A stretch of 64,000 nucleotides of DNA from Alteribacillus bidgolensis (GTDB lineage Bacteria; Bacillota; Bacilli; Bacillales; Marinococcaceae). Shown one piece after another: positions 1 to 9,521 of the stretch (positions are counted from its first letter, which is position 1; every line of letters begins with the position of its first letter). The notes beneath the pieces were generated by a model, which had not been told where the DNA came from, did no database searches, and worked only from the letters and a program-made list of their open reading frames with translations. A program made the position numbers and the translations under genes. The stretch is taken from NCBI RefSeq assembly GCF_002886255.1, contig NZ_NJAU01000003.1:1-64000 (forward strand), in the 5' to 3' direction.

Positions 1-2
1 AA

Positions 3-878
3 GCAGGCCGCGCTGATCATGGGACGAAAGTAGATGTGATCCGAAACAACCGTCACAAATACTCGGTATCAGCAATGTGCGACGTCCTGCAAATTCCAAG
101 AAGTACGTATTATTATGAAGCCACGTTCGTGATGATCAGGCGGAAGAATTGACGAGATTGATCGTTAACATTTTTAAAGATAGTCGAAATATTTATGGAC
201 AGAGAAAGATAAAAAAAGAACTTGAAAAACTTGGCTGGACGGTTTCCCGTCGCCGTATCGGACGGATGATGAAAGAACAAGGACTAGTCTCGAAGTATAC
301 AGTCGCTCAGTATAAACCTTCTAAAGCTGCTTGTAACGAATCAGAGGTAGGAAACACGTTAAATCGAGAGTTTGATCAGGACAAAGATTGTGAGCGATTT
401 AACGTATGTTCGTGTCCAACAGAAATGGCATTACATCTGTGTTCTTGTCGATTTATATAACAGAGAAATCATCGGCTACAGTGCTGGTCCTCATAAAGAC
501 GCAGCTTTGGTTCAACGTGCCTTTGCATCAGTGAAATATAATCTTCATCAGCTCGAATTGTTCCATACCGATCGAGGCAGTGAGTTTAAAAATCAACTTA
601 TCGACCAGGCCCTTCAAACCTTTGGTATTGAGCGATCCTTGAGTGAGAAAGGAACGCCATATGACAACGCCGTCGCTGAAGCTACCTTTAAGACCATCAA
701 AACAGAGTTCACCCACGCCCGTAGCTTCCCCAACCAGTACGAACTTGACCTTGAACTATTTGATTACGTTCATTGGTTCAACAACATTCGCATTCACGGA
801 TCATTGGATTACTTAACGCCGGCTGAATACAAGTCTAGAACGCTGCACGACTCTTGGGATCAATTCCCAACTCCATAA
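3..878 (+). pseudogene. IS3-family transposase (OrfB) remnant
   Basis: DDE integrase of an IS3-type insertion sequence, broken into three frames. Frame 3 from base 3 to about 125 reads a start like KVDVIRNNRHKYS...RSTYYYEA; frame 2 from about 131 to 400 carries the HTH_21-like part (NIYGQRKIKKELEK, SRRRIGRMMKEQGL); frame 3 from about 385 to 878 carries the catalytic core with IVSDLTYVR, FHTDRGSEF and the final NAVAEATFKTIKTE, i.e. D, D and E are all present. At least two frameshifts (near 125 and 385) make it inactive. The window cuts its 5' part; OrfA is not visible. Confidence 0.85.
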
Positions 879-997
879 TTCCAGCATCAGAGCCATTATC
901 GAAGGTTAGCAACCACCCTATTTGATCCTTTTTCAAAACTAGTGATTAGCATGAAAGATTCAGCAGGATTCCGTACCTACCTTGTTCTCCCCCTGTC

Positions 998-1050
998 AAA
1001 AAAGAGCTGGCCTGAAGGTCTATTCCAAGACCTTGCAAGAACAGCTCTTT
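998..1050 (-). terminator. Rho-independent terminator of the minus-strand catabolic operon
   Basis: Two nested stems: AAAGAGCTG (1001-1009) with CAGCTCTTT (1042-1050) and inner AAGGTCT (1015-1021) with AGACCTT (1028-1034). Read on the minus strand, the outer stem is followed by a T run. It lies just beyond the last stop codon of the operon at 1064. Confidence 0.7.
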
Positions 1051-1063
1051 AGAGGCAATAGCA

Positions 1064-1336
1064 TTATTTAGAGTCTTTTAGAAAGGCACTTAATCCCTTT
1101 TCACGCAAGACTCGTCCCGCTTCGGCTATTTCTTGTTCTTGGTTTAAAAAGAACATTGAAATGGCCGTTTCGAGGTTATAGTCAAGTGCTTGCTTTAAGT
1201 TCATCATTTCATATGTTTTATTAACCGTCATTTTTGTAATTTTTAAAGCTGATGGTGGGATTTGCGCCATCTTTTCCGCCATTTTCATTGCTTCATCCAT
1301 TAACTGTTCTTTCGGAACTACACGATTAAATATACC
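1064..1336 (-). pseudogene. Enoyl-CoA hydratase, C-terminal fragment
   Basis: Only about the last 90 residues of a crotonase-family protein remain, beginning GIFNRVVPKEQLMDEA and ending with the typical trimerisation helix region (FLNQEQEIAEAG). The active-site half, with the two catalytic glutamates and the oxyanion-hole glycine, is missing. It stays in the same reading frame as the truncated semialdehyde dehydrogenase upstream, separated from it only by a TGA at 1337-1339. The junction therefore looks like one deletion that removed the 3' end of one gene and the 5' end of the next. It was probably the last gene of the operon. Confidence 0.8.
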
Positions 1337-2485
1337 TCAAATCGTCATGTCTTGTGTAACATGATCAAAAATAGTGGGCCCTATAAAGTAACCGGTTTCG
1401 TCTGTTTGATCCTGGCGGCCATCACGAACAAGCTGTGCCTCTTCCTTTTCACCGGTGTGAATGTAATACTCCGTACGTTCTTTATGCGTATCTCGAATAA
1501 CCGGGCCTAGAAAGACATTCTTTATTAATCCGTTTCCTATTTTAATTTCATCTGCCGCCTTTTTTAAACGTCCAACTAATTCATCCACAATATCACCTAC
1601 AGGGACAACTACTGAACAAGCCATACAACGTTCCCCAGCAGAACCAAATGCAGCACCAATAATATTATTCACAGCATTATCCAAATCCGCATCCGGCATA
1701 ACAATAGAGTGATTTTTTGCGCCGGCAAGTGCTTGAACACGCTTTCCATTTGCAGCAGCCGTTTTATAAACATATTCTGCAACCGGCTGTGAACCGACAA
1801 AAGAAACAGCTTTTACTTCTTTGTTCTCAAGAATTCCGTTCACGACATCATGTGCACCATGAACAATATTTAATACACCATTTGGAAGTCCTGCTTCTTG
1901 AAACAGCTCCGCAAGGCGATTGGCCAGTAGTGGTGTTCGTTCAGAAGGTTTTAAAACAAATGTATTGCCGCAGGCGATCGCAAGTGGGAACATCCAGCAT
2001 GGTACCATCATTGGAAAGTTAAACGGTGTGATTCCTCCTATAACCCCTATTGGATAACGATACATCCCAGATTCAACACCTGTTGCAATGTCCGGCAGCT
2101 GCTCACCCATCATTAATGTTGGAGCACCGGCAGCAAACTCGACACACTCAATACCTCGTTGGACTTCACCATATGCTTCTTCATAGCTTTTTCCGTTTTC
2201 AGTGGTTATAAGTTTGGCCAGTTCTTCCCAATGTTCGATAAGAAGCTGCTGATAACGGAATAAAATTCGAGCGCGACGAGGCACTGCTGTTTTGCTCCAC
2301 GTTTTATAAGCTTCCTTTGCAGCTAAGACAGCTTGATTTAGATCGTCTCTTGAAGAAATAGGAACATGAGCAATAATGTTGCCTGTTGCAGGGTTTGGTA
2401 CTGCTTCAAACTTGTCAGTATTTGCAGCTACCCACTCTCCACCAATAAAATTTTTTAACGTATTTACACTAGTAGCCATTGCCAT
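1337..2485 (-). pseudogene. mmsA: Methylmalonate/malonate-semialdehyde dehydrogenase, 3'-truncated
   Basis: CoA-acylating aldehyde dehydrogenase that would turn malonate or methylmalonate semialdehyde into acetyl- or propionyl-CoA plus CO2 with NAD+. NFIGGEWV near the N-terminus, the Rossmann region PFNFPMM (155-161), KPSERTPL (179-186) and the catalytic Cys287 in AGERCMA are present. The protein stops after 382 residues at VTQDMTI, where full-length members (about 480-490) continue with a tryptophan and the oligomerisation end. The TGA could be the mutated Trp codon or the scar of the deletion that joins it to the hydratase fragment. The start at 2485 follows an AGAGGGG ribosome site with 25 bp between it and the dehydrogenase gene upstream. 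Probably inactive. Confidence 0.85.
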
Positions 2486-2510
2486 TCAAAAATCCCCTCT
2501 ATTCATACAT

Positions 2511-3719
2511 TTATTGTCTACTTATATTTACATCCATACTGAAGTCATAGCTATAGCATGTTTCATAAAGCTTCATAACCTCTTCAAGAACTGGTACTTT
2601 TGGATGATTATTAGGACTTCCGCTTGCAAGTGCATCGTGTGCCATTTTCGAAAGCGATGCTTTAAATGGTTCCTCATCAATGCCATATGCTTTCATATTC
2701 GGAATATTTAAATCCAGACAAAGCTTTTTCACTTCATAAATGACAATATTGGCGAGCTCTTCATTTGACATTTCTTTTGCTTCAGGTAAAATTACCCTTC
2801 CAATAAAAGCAAGACGCTCTTCTGCTGCTTCTTTTGTAAATTCAAGTACCGCCGGAAGCAGCATTGCATTTGAAATACCATGCTGGACATGAAAGAGTGC
2901 GCCAATTGGACGTGAGATGCCGTGTACAAGGGTAACCGATGCGTTTGAAAACGCTATTCCTGCAAGCATTGCTCCGTATGCCATTTTCTCTCTCGCTTCC
3001 ATATCATGACCATCATTATATGCACGGCGAATATATGTCATAATGTTTTCAATGGCTGATAAAGCTAATGTGTCAGTAACCGGCTGTGCTTTTTTCGAAA
3101 TGAACGCCTCGATTGCGTGACAAAGTGCATCAACACCTGCCGCGGCTGTAACACCTTTGGGACAAGAAATGGTCAGCTTCGGATCAACAATGGCAACTTG
3201 AGGTAACAGTTCAGGTCTTGAAAACATCATTTTCACATCTGTTTGTGTATCTGTGATCACCGTTACTTTTGTAACCTCTGAACCGGTTCCGGCCGTTGTG
3301 GGGATTGCGATTAAAGGTATCGGCTTACGCTTAAACTGTTTTTGTGTGCCGAAATAATCGGTAATCGTTCCCTCATTGGTCCGTAAAACAGCAACAGCCT
3401 TTGCCGTATCAATGCAGCTTCCCCCGCCAATTGCGATAATGATGTCGCATTCTTCATTCATACATTTCTCTAAAGCTTCTGCCACATGAATATTCGTAGG
3501 CTCTGTATCTACGCCTAAATATTTTTCGTATGGAACACCGGATTGCTGTAAATACGTTTCACAAGTATCAACATTACCAATTTTCTGCATGATTGCATCA
3601 CTTATAATAAGAGCTTTATTACCAAGCTTTTTTGCCTGTTCGCCCACTTCGTTCAGTGCCCCGCTCCCATATAGTACGGCATTTGGCATTAACAGCTTGT
3701 ATACCTTATCCATGACCAT
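2511..3719 (-). CDS. Iron-containing (group III) alcohol dehydrogenase
   Basis: NAD(P)-dependent oxidoreductase of the Fe-ADH family, 402 residues, full length. The nucleotide-binding motif GGGSCIDTAK is at 98-107; the metal ligands are Asp197 and His201 (GVDALCHAIEAF), His266 and His280 (VHGISRPIGALFHVQHG). It sits between an enoyl-CoA hydratase and a malonate/methylmalonate-semialdehyde dehydrogenase. The natural reading is oxidation of 3-hydroxypropionate, or a related 3-hydroxyacid, to the semialdehyde, the role assigned to DddB in DMSP catabolic clusters. The substrate is inferred from neighbours only. An upstream AAAGGGGGA site supports the start. Confidence 0.85.
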   Translation of the reverse strand: MVMDKVYKLLMPNAVLYGSGALNEVGEQAKKLGNKALIISDAIMQKIGNVDTCETYLQQSGVPYEKYLGVDTEPTNIHVAEALEKCMNEECDIIIAIGGGSCIDTAKAVAVLRTNEGTITDYFGTQKQFKRKPIPLIAIPTTAGTGSEVTKVTVITDTQTDVKMMFSRPELLPQVAIVDPKLTISCPKGVTAAAGVDALCHAIEAFISKKAQPVTDTLALSAIENIMTYIRRAYNDGHDMEAREKMAYGAMLAGIAFSNASVTLVHGISRPIGALFHVQHGISNAMLLPAVLEFTKEAAEERLAFIGRVILPEAKEMSNEELANIVIYEVKKLCLDLNIPNMKAYGIDEEPFKASLSKMAHDALASGSPNNHPKVPVLEEVMKLYETCYSYDFSMDVNISRQ

Positions 3720-3778
3720 CCCCCTTTAGTTTTGGAGATATGCGGCGTCAGCCTCACATGACACCCCATATCTATTTC

Positions 3779-4582
3779 TTACTTGTCTGCAAATTCAGCC
3801 TCCCGCTTTTCAATAAAAGCGTTCACCCCTTCTTTCATATCCTCGGTCGTAAACAACTTCGCCCAAAGATCAGATTCAATTTCTAACCCTTCATCCAATG
3901 TTGTTTCCAACCCTTTATTTAAAGCTTCAATGGTCGCTGCAACAGAGGGTTGGCTTTTATTAAGAGCAATGGCTTCAGCAAGTTGCTTTGCTTCATTTAT
4001 TAACTCAGCAAGAGGTACAGATTTATTTACTAAACCAATAGACTCGGCTTTTTTACCGTCAATAAATTGACCGGTCAGAATTAATTCAAGAGCTTTCGAC
4101 TTATCTGTTAGGCGTGCCAGGCGCTGTGTGCCGCCAAATCCAGGAATTAACCCTAAGTTCAGCTCAGGTTGTCCAAGTTTCGCTTCATCTGCAGCAATAC
4201 GCATGTGGCAACTCATGGCAAGCTCTAAACCACCACCCAGGCATGCCCCATTAATCGCCGTAATGACCGGCTTTTTAAGTTGTTCAATCTTATTTAAGAC
4301 AGCCTGTGCATTCACAGAAAGTGCTTTTCCTTTTTCTTCACTATCAAACGCTGGTACAAATTCCTTAATATCAGCACCCGCTACAAAAAACTTTCCTTCT
4401 CCTGTAATCACGATGACTTTTACTTCCGGTTCACTTGCCACATAATCAATACTTGCTAATAATCCGCTGACGGTTTCCGAACTAATCGCGTTTGCCGGCG
4501 GATTATTAATCGCAATATACGCGACACGATTTTCCATTTTTAGATTAATATTTTTGAAATCCTTTATAATTGTTGTCTCCAT
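3779..4582 (-). CDS. Enoyl-CoA hydratase / crotonase family
   Basis: Cytoplasmic 267-residue hydratase. The crotonase fingerprint is intact: ADIKEF (70-75), oxyanion-hole GACLGGGLE (112-120) and LGQPELNLGLIPGFGGTQRL (136-155). The two catalytic glutamates are Glu120 and Glu140, so hydration of a 2-enoyl-CoA is expected. In this operon the likely reaction is acryloyl-CoA to 3-hydroxypropionyl-CoA (AcuH-like), or the same step on methacrylyl-CoA; the chain length cannot be read from the sequence. It lies 59 bp upstream of the iron alcohol dehydrogenase gene on the same strand. Confidence 0.87.
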   Translation of the reverse strand: METTIIKDFKNINLKMENRVAYIAINNPPANAISSETVSGLLASIDYVASEPEVKVIVITGEGKFFVAGADIKEFVPAFDSEEKGKALSVNAQAVLNKIEQLKKPVITAINGACLGGGLELAMSCHMRIAADEAKLGQPELNLGLIPGFGGTQRLARLTDKSKALELILTGQFIDGKKAESIGLVNKSVPLAELINEAKQLAEAIALNKSQPSVAATIEALNKGLETTLDEGLEIESDLWAKLFTTEDMKEGVNAFIEKREAEFADK

Positions 4583-4648
4583 TTTTTTCCCCTCATTTCA
4601 TATTTATCGTTAATAGAAACGTTCTTAAGCCTTTACACGATCAGCCAA

Positions 4649-6759
4649 TTAGTGTACCAGCTTTAATGAACTGGTTTGTTTAGCTGATGCAAGGACTTCG
4701 AGTGCCATTACTCCTTTTCCTTTTGTGCGGACACGTAATGGATTGATTTCAAACTCTACAATTTCTTCATAATGTTTTTCTGCCATATTCCCCATTTTTA
4801 CAATGGCATCAAGCAATGCTTCTAAATCAAGCGGCGGCTTACCGCGGTATCCATTAATGTTCTTCCATAGGACCTCGATGCTTTGTACCATTTTCTCTGC
4901 CTTTTCGGTTGTAATTGGCGGAACGGCAAGAACAATGTCTTTTAGCAGTTCCGTATAAATCCCACCCAGTCCAAAAATGATCACCGGCCCGTAGTGCGAA
5001 TCTGTTTTATAAGAAAGAATCGTTTCAAACCCATCATTAATCATAGCTTGGACCAAGTAGTTTGGTGAGTTTAAGCTTGTCATGCTGTTCCACGCTTCTC
5101 TTAATTCTTTCGCATTTTGAAGATTGAGCACTACTCCTCCAACATCAGATTTATGGGCTAACCCCTGCGCTTTTAATACGACTGGATAACCGATCTTTTC
5201 TGAAAATTCAATAGCCTCATCCATACTTGCCACTATTTTTTCAGGCGGTGATGGAAAACCGTTATCTTCAAGGAGCTTCCTGCCGTCATCATCATGAAGT
5301 AAGATCGGCTGTTCTTCAAAATTGACTTCATTAATCGAATAGATCGGCGCCTGTTCTTTCTTCTCTAAAAACGCCTTATACTGGAACAATGCCCGGCATG
5401 CCGCTAATGCGTTGCGGGTACCTTGTATGGCAGGAATGCCCGCTTCATCTAAAATAGACAGGACACGCGGATCAAACTCGGTATGAATGTGTGCAAAATA
5501 GAAAAGAGGTTTAGCTGTATTCTCTCTTAATTGGGCAAGATGTTTGGCCGGCGTACCTGTAAAACTAAATTCATGATCTCCTTGACCAATCGGCGCATCA
5601 ATCGCAACAGAGACAATCCCGATATTAGGGTCCTTAGTAAGATATTCTAAGCACGTTTTTGATACTTCAGAAAACTCTTTTTTACTTTTCCCCCAAGCAT
5701 CAAGCGGATTAGAGAATGGCGCAAGTTCAGGCAATTCGTTTTGCAATTCCTGCTGAATCGCAGCTGATAATTCCGGAAAATCGATGTCATATTCTTCAGC
5801 TAAATCAAGAGCTATGCCAGATTGTCCTCCTGATACAGTAATGGCAGATAACGTGTTTTTGAAGGTAAATACGGCTGAGACAGCATTTGTGCCGCTGCGA
5901 CAGCTTCATCGATATCATTAACGAAGATGACGCCATGCTCCTCAAGCACATGTTTCTCAACTTTATAGTCACCTGTAAGTGCTCCGGAATGCGCATTTGC
6001 CATCGCTGATGATTTTTGTGTTTTCCCAGTCTTCAATACAATAACAGGCTTTCTGTATTCGCCACATAAATCAAGCGCTTTCAAAAAATGTTCATGGTTG
6101 CGAATCGCCTCAATATATAAAATAATGACAGATGTTTTCGGATCTTTCGCGAGTACTTTGACATAGTCACTCATTTTAAGATCTGCTTCATTTCCTGTCG
6201 AATAAATTCGACTTAAACCTAGACACGAAGCAATAAAGGAATCGAGCACTGAACCACTCTGTGATACGATGGAAACCGGTCCTTTTCGAAGCGGACGCTT
6301 GGGTCTGTGTAATGTTCCAATATAGGGAGTAAATTGATTATGCATATTAAAATAACCCATGCAGTTTGGACCGAAGACTCTTATCCCCGTTTTTTCTGCT
6401 TCTTTAAGAATAGAATGTTGAATTTGTTTTCCTTCTGGACCGCTTTCACCATATCCTCCACCTGGAATGACGAGAAGCTTTGCCCCCATTTCACCAGCAA
6501 CACGGGTAACATCTAGCATCAAATTTGGATTGACAAGCCCTACAACGATATCAATTGGCTTTGTGATTTCCTGAAGTGTATGATAACATTTCATACCATT
6601 AATATCGTCATACTTTGGATTAACTAAGAAGATATCTCCTTTAAATTCGAAATTCTTTAAGTTTTCCATTATTACCTGACATGCGAAACGATAATTTGCA
6701 CCAACAATTGCAACAGATTGAACAGGATGTAATAATGCCTCAAGCTCTTGCCCTTTCAT
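4649..6759 (-). pseudogene. NDP-forming acyl-CoA synthetase (acetate-CoA ligase/DddX type), one frameshift
   Basis: Large ADP-forming acyl-CoA synthetase of about 700 residues. The first part holds the CoA-binding domain (SVAIVGAN, 15-22) and the ligase-CoA domain with SQSGS (166-170) and the phospho-His motif NAHSGALTG, His257. The second part is the ATP-grasp domain (HDDDGRKLLEDNGFP, VVLKAQGLAHKSDVGGV, FGLGGIYTELLKD, EINPLRV). They are split at 5856-5860, where a run of five A on the coding strand would need six to join PSK to NTLSAITVSGG. The start at 6759 has AGAGGTG five bases upstream; the open frame extends farther but lacks such a site. First gene of the operon. Could activate acrylate, a short acid, or DMSP (as DddX does). 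Confidence 0.82.
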
Positions 6760-6880
6760 ATGTACACCTCTTTTCATCGTTTTTATTTTGTTCATTTTAC
6801 CCCTTTTATCTATCTCTCTTGTCCATACCATTCCTCCAATCAAACAAGTGCGCATGAATTTTTTTAATATTTTCACTTTG

Positions 6881-6949
6881 ATTATATTTTATTTTTTTGA
6901 CCAGTCAATATAATTTTGGCCAGTCAGAAAAAAATATTTTGTCTGGTCA
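6881..6949 (-). promoter_or_regulatory. SigA-type promoter and three TetR operator-like palindromes
   Basis: For the minus-strand operon, TTGACT (6903-6908) and TATAAT (6881-6886) are separated by 16 bp. Three copies of a ten-base near-palindrome of form TGACYRGTCA lie in the divergent region: TGACCAGTCA (6898-6907, over the -35), TGGCCAGTCA (6917-6926) and TGTCTGGTCA (6940-6949, close to a TATAAT at 6959-6964 that faces the TetR gene). This is the expected arrangement for a TetR repressor controlling both itself and the operon. Confidence 0.7.
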
Positions 6950-6994
6950 TATTTTGTGTATAATATATTTATAGAGAAAGGATGGTGCTTTTGA

Positions 6995-7669
6995 ATGAGT
7001 AATAAAGCTGAGGAACGTCGCAAGCAAATTTTACGTGCTGCCTTTCAAGCTGTTTTTGAAAAAGGGTTTGACAATGTGACCTTGCAGGACATTGCCGATT
7101 ATGCTGATGTAAGCAAAGGTGTGACAAGTTACTACTTCCAAAATAAAGAAGATGTATTTTGTCATCTATTAGAGTGGGTTACAGGAAAAATTTATAAAAA
7201 TGAACATGCAGCAATCAGTAATGAGTATACTGCACTTGATAAATTGCGTGCATATGTCAATGCAGCGTTTGCCAGTCCAAGTGATAACCGCAAGTTTTAT
7301 CGAGTTTATCTTGAATTTCTTTCCCAATCCAATCATAATGAACAGTTCCGTCAAATCAATGATCAATTTTATGAAAACTGCTGGTCAATCGGACGTGAGA
7401 TCGTTCAACTAGGGCAAAAAGAAGGAACTTTCGCTAATGTTAATGTTGATAAAGCCTCCTACACAATTCGTGCTCTAATTGACGGATCCCTTATTCAATG
7501 GCTCATGCGTAATAATGATAAACTGCATGCTTTCTACCGCGATAATTGCTTTGAAGCAATCTCTAGTTACTTGACAAACAAAAATAGTCAAAATAATGAT
7601 CAACTAAATTCACATTCTTTTCGATGCGCCACCACAAATCAACCTTGCCAACACGATCAACAGTTATAA
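6995..7669 (+). CDS. TetR-family transcriptional repressor with IS-derived tail
   Basis: Helix-turn-helix repressor of 224 residues, divergent from the acyl-CoA synthetase operon. The N-terminal TetR_N domain spans about 9-55 (ILRAAFQAVFEKGFDNVTLQDIADYADVS, then GVTSYYFQNKEDVF); the rest is a helical ligand-binding domain, probably sensing an acyl-CoA or the pathway substrate. The last roughly 20 residues (SHSFRCATTNQPC...) are read from an inserted IS200-type tnpA fragment in a different frame, so the original C-terminus has been replaced. Whether dimerisation survives is unknown. AAAGGATGG precedes the start. Confidence 0.87.
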   Translation: MSNKAEERRKQILRAAFQAVFEKGFDNVTLQDIADYADVSKGVTSYYFQNKEDVFCHLLEWVTGKIYKNEHAAISNEYTALDKLRAYVNAAFASPSDNRKFYRVYLEFLSQSNHNEQFRQINDQFYENCWSIGREIVQLGQKEGTFANVNVDKASYTIRALIDGSLIQWLMRNNDKLHAFYRDNCFEAISSYLTNKNSQNNDQLNSHSFRCATTNQPCQHDQQL

Positions 7670-7885
7670 GACGGTCACTTCTCGATATATACGTAAAGAG
7701 TTTGCAAAGGAATTATCCCAATACTTTTGGAAACCTTATTTTTGGAGTCGTAGTTATATGGTGTTATCTACTGGTGGAACAACAATTGAAACGATAAAAA
7801 AATATATAGAAGAACAAGAAAAACCGCCTAACCCCCACTAAATCAATAGATTTTGAAGGGGAATGCGGCGCTAATTTTTGTTCAA
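7609..7885 (+). mobile_element. IS200/IS605 tnpA 3' fragment (solo remnant)
   Basis: A 277 bp piece almost identical to 53660-53936. It encodes, in a frame other than TetR, the middle and end of a Y1 transposase (NTINSYKTVTSRYIRKEFAKE, then TIKKYIEEQ with the catalytic-type tyrosine). It truncates the TetR gene on the left and a MerR gene on the right, so no complete element is present. Confidence 0.8.
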
Positions 7886-8120
7886 CTTTTTTAACTGCTG
7901 CATCAAGTGTAAATCCTTCTTCAATTAACTCCTGAATTAAAAGAATTTTTTTATGTTTAAGTAATTATATCTTCGAGTTGTTCCTTCTTCTTCTTTTTCA
8001 GATTCAATAATTCCTTTTTCTTCCCAATAACATATTCTTCTCGTAGGTACCCCTGTTATATCGGAACCTCTCCAATGCCAACAACAAGTTTCTTTCTTCT
8101 ACTTCACAACCGAACTACCT
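7886..8120 (-). pseudogene. MerR-family regulator, degenerate and truncated
   Basis: The minus strand reads DITGVPTRRICYWEEKG, EEGTTRRYNYLNIKK and, after a shift, ILLIQELIEEGFTLDAAVKKVE. This is the DNA-binding half of a MerR protein, with the winged helix and the RRY motif. A T run at 7946-7952 is one base short of keeping the frame, and a second shift lies near 8075 (IGEV to SDITG). The 3' end is lost at the IS200 fragment. It may once have regulated the adjacent transporter. Confidence 0.65.
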
Positions 8121-8155
8121 AGGATTCCCTAATACTCCTTACACATTCCACCTAC

Positions 8156-9478
8156 TTAAGTAAATAAAGGAATAAGCAAACCTGCAAGTAATAAAATTAG
8201 TGCTCCACCTAAACGTGACGAGATTTGTGCAAAAGGCATTAGCTCCATTCGTTTTGAAGCTGAAAGCACAGCAACATCACCAGTACCTCCCATGTTTGCC
8301 ATACACAACCCACCTGTAATCGCCGCTTCAATTGGGTAGAACCCAACAAGTCTTCCTAATAACCCTGCACCGATAATTGCTCCTAATACAACGCCAAATA
8401 CTGTTAAAATATATTGTAATGTTAGAGCTTCCAATACTGTGCCTAAATCCGTATAAGCTACACCAATTCCGAATAATAATGCAAACGTCCAATTTTTAGC
8501 CACAAACTGATACCATTGACTTGCACCTTCAACTACTGTCGTTGGAATTAAATTGGAAATTTTAGAAAAAGCGACAATAATAATCATAATGGCATATGCA
8601 TGAATCGGGATTACAGAAGCTAATAGAGTTCCCACTGTAAAAAATGTTAATGCTGTAAGTAACCCTGCTCCCATTTTTTGAATATCGTATTTCATCTCTG
8701 ATTTATCGTATTTAAATCCTTGAATTAATTGACCATTTCCAGTTAATGAAGGAAACTTTTTTCCTAGTATATCTAATACACTTGCTAACACTATTGCGAA
8801 TACATTTCCAAGTGCTAATGCTGGTACGAGCATTGAAATGTAATAGCTTGGTTCATTTCCTAGTAATTCAGAATAAACTTGACTCATAGGAACAGCACCT
8901 GCACCCATTCCGCCACCCATAATAGGCATGGCAATAACTAATACTGCTTCCTGAAGTGTAAATCCAACCATTGCACCAATTAGAGCTGTAAGTGCAATTG
9001 ATCCTAATACGGCTCCTCCAATAGGAAGAAAATATTTCAATCCAACTTTAATAAGTATTTTTGAGTTCATCCCTAAAATACTACCTGTAATTAATGCTGC
9101 AATATAGAAATTTAGAAAGCCCCCATCTTTCATAAAATCTGTAATTGAAGTTGTAATTGTTTCTGGTAAGAATCCACTATACACCATGTAAGCGGAACCA
9201 AAAATGGCAACAATTGCTCCTCCACCAAGGAATGTCTTGACTATAGGTAAACGATCCCCTGTCCAACCAAATACTTCACCTAAAACAATCATAACGAGTA
9301 AGCTACCAATCATACCTCCTGGAAGATTTCCTGTATACATACTTAATAGTGTGATCGCTGCAAATACTCCAAACCAAACAACAGGTGTATTAAAAATCAT
9401 TATTCTATTTTCTTCTAGTGATGAAACATTTGTCTTTTGGACATTTTCACTTGAATACTTTTTCGCTGCTTGTTCCAT
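8156..9478 (-). CDS. 2-hydroxycarboxylate:Na+ symporter (CitS/MaeN/CimH family)
   Basis: Integral membrane carrier of 440 residues with about eleven hydrophobic segments after a polar N-terminus. The two family re-entrant-loop signatures are clear: PIMGGGMGAGAVPMS in the middle and CMANMGGTGDVAVLSAS near the C-terminus, with the terminal ISSRLGGA region. It should take up malate or citrate with Na+. A strong AGGAGG lies before the start. The gene directly upstream is a gutted malic enzyme, which favours malate as substrate (a maeN-like pairing), although citrate cannot be excluded. Confidence 0.87.
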   Translation of the reverse strand: MEQAAKKYSSENVQKTNVSSLEENRIMIFNTPVVWFGVFAAITLLSMYTGNLPGGMIGSLLVMIVLGEVFGWTGDRLPIVKTFLGGGAIVAIFGSAYMVYSGFLPETITTSITDFMKDGGFLNFYIAALITGSILGMNSKILIKVGLKYFLPIGGAVLGSIALTALIGAMVGFTLQEAVLVIAMPIMGGGMGAGAVPMSQVYSELLGNEPSYYISMLVPALALGNVFAIVLASVLDILGKKFPSLTGNGQLIQGFKYDKSEMKYDIQKMGAGLLTALTFFTVGTLLASVIPIHAYAIMIIIVAFSKISNLIPTTVVEGASQWYQFVAKNWTFALLFGIGVAYTDLGTVLEALTLQYILTVFGVVLGAIIGAGLLGRLVGFYPIEAAITGGLCMANMGGTGDVAVLSASKRMELMPFAQISSRLGGALILLLAGLLIPLFT

Positions 9479-9521
9479 GTTTTTTCCTCCTTTTTGTTTT
9501 ATAGAAGTTCGATTTTATGAA

